Shown here piece by piece: positions 54,819 through 62,430 of a stretch of DNA of 64,000 nt. This DNA comes from Corynebacterium massiliense DSM 45435 (lineage in GTDB: Bacteria; Actinomycetota; Actinomycetes; Mycobacteriales; Mycobacteriaceae): positions 806,001 to 870,000 of the forward strand of contig NZ_CP063189.1 in assembly GCF_028609805.1 (NCBI RefSeq), written 5' to 3'. Below the pieces are notes generated by a model. It saw only the letters and a list, made by a program, of their open reading frames with translations. It ran no database searches and was not told where the DNA came from. The position numbers and the translations under genes are program-made. Each line of letters opens with the position of its first letter. Position 1 is the first letter of the stretch.

Positions 54819-55463
54819 GTGTTTTCCAGTATCGGCTGGCCGGAGATCTTCACCATCGTGGTGATCGGCGTCATCGTTATCGGCCCAGAACGGCTGCCCG
54901 GCGTCATCCAGGACGTGCGGGCGGCCATTTACGCTGCGCGGAAAGCGATCAACAACGCCAAGGCAGAGCTCAACGGTGAATTCGATTCCTTCGGCGCCGA
55001 ATTCGAGCCGCTGCGTGAGCCGCTGTCCAAAGCCGCCGAGTGGGGCCGCCTGGGGCCGCGGGGAGCGCTGACCAAGGCGCTTTTCGATGGCGACGGATCC
55101 GAGTGGGACGCCTTCAACCCGAAGAAGTCGGCACAGAAGTCCTCGGACAGCGAGGCTGCGCACGCCGCCTCACCCTCCGCGTCCCCAGAGGCCACGACCG
55201 CGGGTGCCGATGCCCCGAGCGCGACGAACGCCGCCGCCTCGCCGGTCTCCGCGCACGCGACCCGCGGCTTCGACTACTCGCAGATCTATAGCGAGCAACA
55301 GGCACAGGCCGAACCGGCTGCCCGGCCCTACCAGGGGATGCAGCCGCCGCGCCCCGGCTCCCGCGCGCAGAAGCGCCAGCAGACTGAGCAGGAGCGCGGG
55401 GCGCAGGGGAGCGCCGCCGGTGACGGGACGGGCGGCGGCTTTTCCTGGGCGGACATCACTTAG
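54819..55463 (+). CDS. tatB: Twin-arginine translocase subunit TatB
   Basis: 214 residues. The first ~20 form the TatB membrane helix (SIGWPEIFTIVVIGVIVIGP) ending in the conserved Gly-Pro, with Glu8 as expected for TatB. An amphipathic helix (GVIQDVRAAIYAARKAI) follows, then a long acidic, Ala/Ser/Pro-rich disordered tail. TatB captures RR-signal proteins for the TatABC pore. The GTG at 54819 follows the anti-sigma gene by 10 bp. Confidence 0.92.
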   Translation: MFSSIGWPEIFTIVVIGVIVIGPERLPGVIQDVRAAIYAARKAINNAKAELNGEFDSFGAEFEPLREPLSKAAEWGRLGPRGALTKALFDGDGSEWDAFNPKKSAQKSSDSEAAHAASPSASPEATTAGADAPSATNAAASPVSAHATRGFDYSQIYSEQQAQAEPAARPYQGMQPPRPGSRAQKRQQTEQERGAQGSAAGDGTGGGFSWADIT

Positions 55464-55469
55464 CGCGGT

Positions 55470-55489
55470 GGCGGCGATCGCCTGCCGCC
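55470..55489. terminator. Hairpin between convergent tatB and mrp
   Basis: GGCGGC (55470-55475) pairs with GCCGCC (55484-55489), with the flanking AGCG/CGCT also complementary. No T-run on either side. Confidence 0.4.
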
Positions 55490-55505
55490 CCGCTCAGTAG
55501 ACGAT

Positions 55506-56648
55506 CTACTTCACTCCCAGGCCCAGCGGCTTGCCGGCGAGCGAGTCCTTGCGCTTCGACAGCTTGTCGGCCACCTCGCCGAGTGCCGTGGAAGACGGCG
55601 AGTCGGGTGCGGCGGTGACGATCGGCTCGCCATCGTCACCCGCCGAGCGCAGCGGCGGGTCGAGCGGGATCTGGCCCAGAAGTGGCACGTCGTGGCCGAG
55701 GATGGTGCTCAGGCGGTCGGCGACGATCTGGCCGCCGCCGCTGCCGAAGACGTCCATGGTGGAGCCGTCTGGCATGACCATGGCGGACATGTTCTCAATA
55801 ACACCGGCGACGCGCTGGCGCGTTTGCTGCGACATGGAGCCGGCGCGCTCGGCCACCTCCGCGGCCGCCGCCTGCGGGGTGGTGACGATGAGCAGCTCCG
55901 CGTTCGGGATGAGCTGCGCGACCGACAGGGCTACGTCGCCGGTGCCCGGCGGAAGGTCCAGCAGCAGGATGTCCAAGTCGCCCCAGAAGACGTCGACCAA
56001 GAACTGCTGTAGCGCGCGGTGCAGCATCGGGCCGCGCCAGACCACCGGGGCGTTGCCCTCCACGAACTGGCCGATGGAGATGTGCTTAATGCCGTGGGCG
56101 ACCGGCGGCAGGAGCATCTCCTCGTCCAGCACGGTCGGCCCGGCGGTGGAGCCGAGCAGGCCGGGGACGGAGTGGCCGTAAATATCGGCATCGATAATGC
56201 CCACCTTGAGGCCGCGCTCGCGCAGGGCCGCCGCCAGGTTCACCGTGACGGACGACTTGCCCACGCCGCCCTTGCCGGAGGCCACCGCGAACACGCGGGT
56301 GGTGGAGTCCGGCTGGGCAAACGGGATGACCGGCTCGGACCGGCTGCCGCGCAGCTGCTTTTTCAGCTCCAGGCGCTGCTCGTCGCTCATCACGTCCATG
56401 GTGATGGTGACGCGGCCAACGCCGTCGATGTCCTCGACGGCGGCCTGGGCGTTGTGCTGAATGGTGGACTTCATGGGGCAGCCCGCGATGGTCAGGTACA
56501 GCTCAATGTCGACGTCGGAGCCGTTGACCTGCACGGATTTGACCATGCCGAGCTCGGTGAGCGGCTTGCCAATCTCCGGGTCTTCCACCCGGGAAAGGGC
56601 GTCCCGGACTGCGGATTCTGTAATTTCGTTAGACATACTGCGCGTCAT
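55506..56648 (-). CDS. mrp: Iron-sulfur cluster carrier ATPase Mrp/ApbC
   Basis: 380 residues. An N-terminal MIP18/DUF59 domain (GKPLTELGMVKSVQV, with the cluster-transfer Cys in TIAGCPMKS) leads into a P-loop ATPase with deviant Walker A SGKGGVGKS and DADIYGHSVPG. It carries 4Fe-4S clusters to apoproteins. The usual CxxC near the C-terminal third is not seen: the sequence reads NMSAMVMPDG, where many Mrp proteins have NMSxFxCPxC, so cluster binding may rely on other residues. ATG at 56648 has AAAGGAG before it; MSNEI at 56636 is an alternative. Confidence 0.92.
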   Translation of the reverse strand: MTRSMSNEITESAVRDALSRVEDPEIGKPLTELGMVKSVQVNGSDVDIELYLTIAGCPMKSTIQHNAQAAVEDIDGVGRVTITMDVMSDEQRLELKKQLRGSRSEPVIPFAQPDSTTRVFAVASGKGGVGKSSVTVNLAAALRERGLKVGIIDADIYGHSVPGLLGSTAGPTVLDEEMLLPPVAHGIKHISIGQFVEGNAPVVWRGPMLHRALQQFLVDVFWGDLDILLLDLPPGTGDVALSVAQLIPNAELLIVTTPQAAAAEVAERAGSMSQQTRQRVAGVIENMSAMVMPDGSTMDVFGSGGGQIVADRLSTILGHDVPLLGQIPLDPPLRSAGDDGEPIVTAAPDSPSSTALGEVADKLSKRKDSLAGKPLGLGVK

Positions 56649-56750
56649 TTTAGTCTCCTTTAAATCAAAGTAAATCCGCACCTGTAGCATCAGATCCGAA
56701 TGTCTGCTCCAGACACACACCCGTCTGCCCACAAGGAGAAAGGACGCCGC

Positions 56751-57545
56751 ATGCGCCAAGGCCCGGCTACGCTGCCTGCCCGCCGACTCGCCGCCACGCT
56801 TCTGGGAGGGGCCATGACGGTGGCCGCCCTTGCCGGGTGCGCCGCGGCGCAGCCGCAGGCCGCCGAGCCGGCGATTGCGAACGCGCCGGTGCAGATCCTC
56901 GTGCCCACCTCGGACACCGAGGATCGGGTGGTGGCGGAGATTTTCCGGCAGTCACTGCGCAATGCCGGCCGCAGCGCGGAACTCGTGGACGCGGCCGCGC
57001 TTGGCGATGTCCCTGCTGACCGCCCCGGCGACGCCCTGCGCACGGGCGAGGCGAATCTGTGGCTCGCGTGTACCGGCGAGGCGCTCGAGGATTACAACCC
57101 AGAAGAGGCCGAAGAGCTCGAGCCGAAGTACAAGGCGGCGCAGGAAGGCGAAAGCGATTCCGACGAGGACTACCTGGCCACCACGCACGTGGCGCTCATC
57201 GGCTCGCTGCCGCCGGAGCTCATCACCACCGATCCCTCCAGCGCGGAGGGATGCCCCAACGACGCGGACGTGGAGTTGCCGGAGAACTACACCCCGATCT
57301 TTAACAAGCAGCTTTTCGACCGCGACGAGCGCAACGTGGTCTCCTCGGTGGCGAAGTTCCTCACTGCCGACGACATCGCGGACATCACCGAAGACGCCGA
57401 CGACCGCGGCGCCAGCAAGGGTGATGCGAAGGCCGCCGCCAAGGCGGTGCGCGAGGCGGTCAGCGAATGGGTCGCCACCGAGATGCCCGCGGCGGAGATC
57501 AACGAGGGCGGCGACTCGGACGACTCCTCCGACGCGGAGTTGTAG
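56751..57545 (+). CDS. Hypothetical lipoprotein
   Basis: 264 residues from the ATG at 56751, which has ACAAGGAG at a fair distance. A signal peptide (RRLAATLLGGAMTVAAL) ends in the lipobox LAGC. The mature part is acidic, with an alpha/beta start (VQILVPTSDTEDRVVAEIFR) that resembles solute-binding proteins such as those for quaternary amines, then an acidic region and helices. A ligand-binding role is plausible, but no transporter genes adjoin it. Convergent with odhA and divergent from mrp. Confidence 0.75.
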   Translation: MRQGPATLPARRLAATLLGGAMTVAALAGCAAAQPQAAEPAIANAPVQILVPTSDTEDRVVAEIFRQSLRNAGRSAELVDAAALGDVPADRPGDALRTGEANLWLACTGEALEDYNPEEAEELEPKYKAAQEGESDSDEDYLATTHVALIGSLPPELITTDPSSAEGCPNDADVELPENYTPIFNKQLFDRDERNVVSSVAKFLTADDIADITEDADDRGASKGDAKAAAKAVREAVSEWVATEMPAAEINEGGDSDDSSDAEL

Positions 57546-57554
57546 CTGCACCGA

Positions 57555-57594
57555 AAAAGGCCCCCGCCTCCCTGTGGGAAGGGAAGCGGGGGCC
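57555..57594 (-). terminator. Rho-independent terminator of odhA
   Basis: GGCCCCCGC (57559-57567) pairs with GCGGGGGCC (57586-57594). The A-run at 57554-57558 gives a U-tract on the minus strand, so it fits the odhA transcript. A few bases of the plus-strand lipoprotein end lie just before. Confidence 0.8.
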
Positions 57595-57608
57595 GAGACG
57601 CTGTATCG

Positions 57609-57630
57609 GATGGGTGCGAAAGCACCCATC
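57609..57630 (-). terminator. Second hairpin with GAAA-type tetraloop after odhA
   Basis: GATGGGTGC (57609-57617) pairs perfectly with GCACCCATC (57622-57630) around GAAA as read on the plus strand (TTTC on minus). It sits 15 bp after the odhA stop. It may stabilise the mRNA 3' end or assist termination. Confidence 0.5.
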
Positions 57631-57644
57631 AGCCAGCGTGAGCG

Positions 57645-60600
57645 CTAGTCGTCGAAGTCAAAGGCCTCTTCGATGAGCGCCTTCTGCTCCATCTGGTGCA
57701 CCTTGGCAATGCCGGTCGCAGTCGAGGACTGCGCACGGCGGGAGACGCGCTCCATCTTCGGCATGTCCGGCACCAGCTCCGGCAGGTGCTCGTGCAGGAA
57801 CGGCCACGGGCCCTGGTTGGCCGGCTCGTCCTGGACGAAGCGGACCTCTTCGGCGTTCGGGAACATCTTGAACGCCTCGTCGAGGCGGTTGAACGGAATC
57901 GGGTGCAGCATCTCGATGCGGACGATGGCGACATCGTCACGCTCCTGCTTCTGACGCTCCTTTTCCAGATCCCAGTAGATCTTGCCGGAGCACAGGATGA
58001 TGTGCTTGACCTTGTCCGTGTCGCCGACCTTCTTGTTGTTCCGGTCGACCAGGTTCGGGTCGTTGATAACCGAACGGAAGGCCTTGACGTCCGTGAAGTC
58101 CTCCACCGCGGAGACCGCTGCCTTGTTACGCAGCATGGACTTCGGGGTGAAGACGACCAGCGGGCGCTTCATCTTGCCCAGCGCCTGACGGCGCAGCAGG
58201 TGGAAGTGGTTGGCCGGCTCCGACGGCTGCGCGACCGTCATGGAACCTTCCGCGCACAGCTGCAGGTAGCGCTCGATGCGGGCGGAGGAGTGGTCCGGGC
58301 CCTGGCCCTCGTAGCCGTGCGGCAGGAGCAGCACCAGGCTGGACAGCTGGCCCCACTTGGCCTCGCCGGAGGACAGGTACTCATCGATGATGGTCTGCGA
58401 TCCGTTGGCGAAGTCGCCGAACTGCGCCTCCCAGGCCACCAGGGCGTCCTGGTTGCCCACGGAGTAGCCGTACTCGAAGCCCATGCCGGCGTACTCGGTC
58501 AGCGCCGAGTTGTAGATGAGGAAGCGGCCGCCGTTGCCCTTGGATTGCGCGAGCTCGTGCAGCGGGTTGTACTCCTGGCCGGTGGCCGGGTCGAAGAGCA
58601 CGGCGTGGCGCTGGGTGAAGGTACCGCGGCGGGAATCCTCACCGGCGACGCGGACCAGCTTGCCCTGGTCAGCCAGGGAGCCGAAGGCGAGCAGCTCGCC
58701 GAAGGCCCAGTCGATCTTGCCCTCAGTGGACATCTTCTCGCGGGAGGTGGCCACCTTCTTCACGCGCTTGTGCAGCTCGAAGCCGTCCGGCACGTTGGTA
58801 AATGCCTTGCCAATCTCGGCGACCTCATCGGCCGTAATCGAGGTGTCCAGGCCGTGGGCGAGCTCCTGCGAGTCGGTGATGCCGGTCTGCTTCTTCGGGC
58901 CGTCATCGTCGGCGTTTTTGACCTCGGAGAAGACCGACTCCATCTGATCGTTGAAGTCGCGTGCTGCCTTCTCGGCGTCCTCTTCACTCAGGTCGCCGCG
59001 GCCGACCAGTTCGTTGGTGTAGCTCTCGCGCACGCTCTGGTGCTTGCCGATGCGGTCGTAGAGGACCGGCTGGGTCATGGACGGATCGTCGGCCTCGTTG
59101 TGGCCGCGCTTGCGGTAGCAGATGAGGTCGATGAAGGCGTCCTTGCCAAAGGCACGGCGGTACTCCGCAGCCATCTGGCCGACCCACACGACGGCCTCCG
59201 GGTCGTCGCCGTTGACGTGGAAGACCGGGCAGTCGAAGCCCTTGGCGATGTCGGTGGAGTAGAAGGTCGAACGGCCCGAATCCGGGGTGGTGGTGAAGCC
59301 GACCTGGTTGTTGACCACGATGTGGATGGTGCCGCCGACGGCGAAGCCGCGCAGGCGGGACAGGTTGATGGTCTCCTGGACCACGCCGAGGCCGGTGAAG
59401 GAGGCGTCGCCGTGGAGGAGGACCGGCATGACCGGGTAGGCGTCATCGCCGTCGCCACCGTTGTCGATCTCGTCCTGCAGCGCGCGGGTAATACCGACCG
59501 CGACCGGGTTGACGGTCTCCAGGTGCGACGGGTTGGCGGCGAGCTTCACCTTGATCTCGTTGTCGCCGAACATCTGGATGTGCTTGCCGTCCGCACCCAG
59601 GTGGTATTTCACGTCGCCGGAGCCGCCGAGCTGGCCGCCGTTCATGTCGCCCTCGAACTCCTTGAAGATCTGGGCGAGCGGCTTGCCCACGATGTTGAAC
59701 AGGACGTTCAGGCGGCCACGGTGCGGCATGCCGATGACGACCTCGTCGAGGCCCTGGTCCGCACCGGTGTCGATGATGGAGTCCATCAGCGGGATAAGGG
59801 TCTCGGCGCCCTCGAGGGAGAAGCGCTTCTGGCCGACGTACTTGGTCTGCAGGAAGTTCTCGAACGCCTCGGCGGCGTTGACCTTCTGCAGGATGTACTT
59901 CTGCTCCGCGGTGGTCGGCTTCGGCATGCCGGCCTCAAGGCGGTCACGCAGCCAGGCGCGCTCGTCGCGGTCGAGGATGTGGGTGTACTCGGCACCGATC
60001 TTCAGCGTGTAGGCCGCGCGCAGGCGGGTGAGCACCTCGCGCAGGGTCATGCGCTCCTTGCCGCCGAAACCGCCGACGTTGAACGTGCGGTCCAAATCCC
60101 AGATGGTCAGCCCGTGGGTCTCCATGTCCAGATCGCGGTGATCCGGGGTGGGCAGGCCCGGCTGGTGCCAGCGCAGCGGGTTGGTGTCCGCGAGCAGGTG
60201 GCCGCGGGAGCGGTACGCCTCGATGAGTTCGATGACGCGGGTGTTTTTGTCGATGCCGGTGTTCGGCATGTCCTGCGCCCAGCGCAGCGGGGCGTACGGG
60301 ACCTGCATGGATTCGAAGATCTGGTCCCAGAACTTGTCATCGACAAGCAGCTGGCTAATGGTGCGCAGGAACTCGCCCGACTCCGCGCCCTGGATGACGC
60401 GGTGGTCGTAGGTGGAGGTCAGGGTGACCAGGCGGCCCACGCCGAGCTCTGCCAGGCGGTCGTTGGACGCGCCGGCGAACTCCGCCGGGAAGTCCATCGA
60501 ACCGACACCGATAATCGAGCCGGAGCCCTTGGTCAGGCGGGCGATGGAGTGGCGGGTGCCGATGCCGCCCGGGTTGGTGAGGTTAATGGTGACGCCGGAG

Positions 60601-61421
60601 AAGTCATCCATCGTCAGCTTGCCGTTGCGCGAGCGCTTGACGATGTCCTCGTAGGCCTCCACGAACTCGGCGAAGGACTTGCCCTCGCACTCCTTAATCG
60701 CGGCGACGACCAGCGCGCGCTCGCCGTCCTTCTGCGGCAGGTCGATGGCGAGGCCGAGGTTAATGTGCTCCGGCTGGACGACGGTGGGCTTGCCGTCTTC
60801 TTCCTCGTAGCGCACGTTCATGGCCGGGTGAATCTGGGTAGCCTTGACCAGTGCGTAACCGATGATGTGGGTAAAGGAGATCTTGCCGCCGCGGGTGCGC
60901 TTCAGGTGATCGTTGATCATCTGGCGGTTTTCCCACATGAGCTTGACCGGCATATCGCGCACGGTGGTGGCCGTCGGAATCTCGAGGGACTCTTCCATGT
61001 TCTTAGCGATGGCCTTGAACATGCCCTTGAGCTTCTTCGAGCCGGCCTCCGGCTGCTCGCCGATGCGGTCGAGCGGGGAGTCGGAGCCCTGCTTGGCGTC
61101 CGCCGGGCGGTTCGCCTTCTCAGACTTCTTGCGGGTCTCCGCGACGTTCTCGGTGACCTTGGTCTCGCGGCTTTCCTGCTTCTCCTTCATCGACGCGCCC
61201 TCGGTGCCGTCGGATTCCGCGTCGGAAGCGTTCGCCGCCTTCTTCGTCTCCGTCTTGGACGCAGACGTCTGTGCCGACTTATCGTCAGCGGAGTTCGGGG
61301 CGCCGTTTTTCTCGAAGTACTCGCGCCACTCCTTATCCACGGAGTCGGGATCCTTGGAGTACTGCTGGAACTGTTCGTCTATTAGCCACGCATTCGGGCC
61401 GTAGATGCTCGAGTTGCTCAC
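57645..61421 (-). CDS. odhA: Multifunctional 2-oxoglutarate dehydrogenase E1o/E2o (OdhA/Kgd)
   Basis: 1258 residues, the actinobacterial fusion of the oxoglutarate dehydrogenase E1 with an E2o succinyltransferase-like core that lacks a lipoyl domain. The disordered Lys/Glu/Ala-rich segment after ~residue 40 is followed by the acyltransferase-like domain with catalytic DHRVIQGA near residue 340. The thiamine-diphosphate domain follows (GDASFTGLGVVQE and VNNQVGFTT). In C. glutamicum it works with the E2p of pyruvate dehydrogenase and is inhibited by the FHA protein OdhI. GTG at 61421. Two hairpins close the transcript. Confidence 0.96.
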   Translation of the reverse strand: MSNSSIYGPNAWLIDEQFQQYSKDPDSVDKEWREYFEKNGAPNSADDKSAQTSASKTETKKAANASDAESDGTEGASMKEKQESRETKVTENVAETRKKSEKANRPADAKQGSDSPLDRIGEQPEAGSKKLKGMFKAIAKNMEESLEIPTATTVRDMPVKLMWENRQMINDHLKRTRGGKISFTHIIGYALVKATQIHPAMNVRYEEEDGKPTVVQPEHINLGLAIDLPQKDGERALVVAAIKECEGKSFAEFVEAYEDIVKRSRNGKLTMDDFSGVTINLTNPGGIGTRHSIARLTKGSGSIIGVGSMDFPAEFAGASNDRLAELGVGRLVTLTSTYDHRVIQGAESGEFLRTISQLLVDDKFWDQIFESMQVPYAPLRWAQDMPNTGIDKNTRVIELIEAYRSRGHLLADTNPLRWHQPGLPTPDHRDLDMETHGLTIWDLDRTFNVGGFGGKERMTLREVLTRLRAAYTLKIGAEYTHILDRDERAWLRDRLEAGMPKPTTAEQKYILQKVNAAEAFENFLQTKYVGQKRFSLEGAETLIPLMDSIIDTGADQGLDEVVIGMPHRGRLNVLFNIVGKPLAQIFKEFEGDMNGGQLGGSGDVKYHLGADGKHIQMFGDNEIKVKLAANPSHLETVNPVAVGITRALQDEIDNGGDGDDAYPVMPVLLHGDASFTGLGVVQETINLSRLRGFAVGGTIHIVVNNQVGFTTTPDSGRSTFYSTDIAKGFDCPVFHVNGDDPEAVVWVGQMAAEYRRAFGKDAFIDLICYRKRGHNEADDPSMTQPVLYDRIGKHQSVRESYTNELVGRGDLSEEDAEKAARDFNDQMESVFSEVKNADDDGPKKQTGITDSQELAHGLDTSITADEVAEIGKAFTNVPDGFELHKRVKKVATSREKMSTEGKIDWAFGELLAFGSLADQGKLVRVAGEDSRRGTFTQRHAVLFDPATGQEYNPLHELAQSKGNGGRFLIYNSALTEYAGMGFEYGYSVGNQDALVAWEAQFGDFANGSQTIIDEYLSSGEAKWGQLSSLVLLLPHGYEGQGPDHSSARIERYLQLCAEGSMTVAQPSEPANHFHLLRRQALGKMKRPLVVFTPKSMLRNKAAVSAVEDFTDVKAFRSVINDPNLVDRNNKKVGDTDKVKHIILCSGKIYWDLEKERQKQERDDVAIVRIEMLHPIPFNRLDEAFKMFPNAEEVRFVQDEPANQGPWPFLHEHLPELVPDMPKMERVSRRAQSSTATGIAKVHQMEQKALIEEAFDFDD

Positions 61422-61562
61422 GGCAGGTGCTCGCCTCTTTCCTTAACTTTCAGCTGTCTAAAGTGCTGCTTAAAAGCGGGTTTTAAGCTTGAAGAGCGCA
61501 AACGCTACAAGCGTCCGTCCCTATGATACGGCGGTGACCGCTACTGACAATGCGGTGGGGTA
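61422..61562. other. odhA upstream region
   Basis: About 140 bp with no gene. It must contain the odhA promoter and the end of the leftward gene at 61563; I could not identify clear boxes. Confidence 0.5.
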
Positions 61563-62348
61563 CTAGCGCTCGTCGGCGTGCACGGTGGTCAGCTCGCGCA
61601 ACTCGCTGTGCGCCAGCTCGATGACCTTCTTCGCCAGCTTGCGGTTGGCCATCGAGCCGAGCACGGCGCCGATGCCCAGCGGCATGAGTTTGGACACCCA
61701 ACCCCACTTCAGGCGCTTGGTGGCCTGCTTCGTAAACATCGTGGACAGGCGCTTGTTCAGGCCGGTCAGCTGCGGACCGGAAAAGCGCGACAGGGTCGCC
61801 GCGCTGGTCAGCCCCTTGCCGGTGCCGAAATCGCCCACGAGCGTGTCCACCAGCGCGGTGCCCTTGGAGCCGGTGAGCACGAGCAGCACCAGCGCGCGGC
61901 GCTCCTCCTTGTCGTCGATGTCCACCCCGCGCAGGTAGGCCGAGGCCAGGATGTACCACGCGGCGGCCTCCAAGAAGACGAGGGACTCGGCGCCGATGGC
62001 GGCCACACCAGTAATAAGGCCAATGCCGGGGATGGAGGAGGCCACGCCCGCGCCCGCGCCGGAGCCGGTGGTCAGCTTGAGAAAGTGGCCATCGATAAGC
62101 TTCTGCAGCTCCTCCGGCGAGCGGTCTTTGTTCTTCTCCCGCAGCTGGTCGACGTACTTCCGGATGACGCCGGACTGCACGGACACGCCGCGGTCGAGGC
62201 TGCCGAGCAGGATCTTGGTAAAGCGGTCGGTGTTGTCCGGATCAATGTCGTAGACGTCGAGAACCTGCGCGCCGCTGTCCGCCAGGGACTGATCGTCCGC
62301 GGGCTGCGGGGCGTTTTTCTCGCGCTTTTTCGAGCCGACACCAAACAT
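61563..62348 (-). CDS. Hypothetical membrane-associated protein
   Basis: 261 residues. A charged N-terminus is followed by a short helical segment and two adjoining hydrophobic stretches around residues 97-140 (GAGAGVASSIPGIGLITGVA and LVFLEAAAWYILASAYL), then a basic C-terminal half ending with a helix (KLAKKVIELAHSELREL). It recalls EcsC-type proteins but is not a clear match. It is the usual upstream neighbour of odhA/kgd in corynebacteria and mycobacteria (Rv1249c position). ATG at 62348 has AAAGGAAC before it. Function unknown. Confidence 0.72.
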   Translation of the reverse strand: MFGVGSKKREKNAPQPADDQSLADSGAQVLDVYDIDPDNTDRFTKILLGSLDRGVSVQSGVIRKYVDQLREKNKDRSPEELQKLIDGHFLKLTTGSGAGAGVASSIPGIGLITGVAAIGAESLVFLEAAAWYILASAYLRGVDIDDKEERRALVLLVLTGSKGTALVDTLVGDFGTGKGLTSAATLSRFSGPQLTGLNKRLSTMFTKQATKRLKWGWVSKLMPLGIGAVLGSMANRKLAKKVIELAHSELRELTTVHADER

Positions 62349-62430
62349 CTAAAAAGGTTCCTTTCGGTTGACGCGTTCGTGACCACAAAGTGTACGGCGG
62401 ATGAAAGGTTCCGTGCTTAAGCTGGTGGCC

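Noticed and set aside
57696..61385. A 1229-codon open frame antisense to odhA
   Set aside because: It is a mirror of codon bias in a long GC-rich gene; the translation is Val/Leu/Arg/Asp-rich without motifs, and the opposite strand encodes a clear OdhA.
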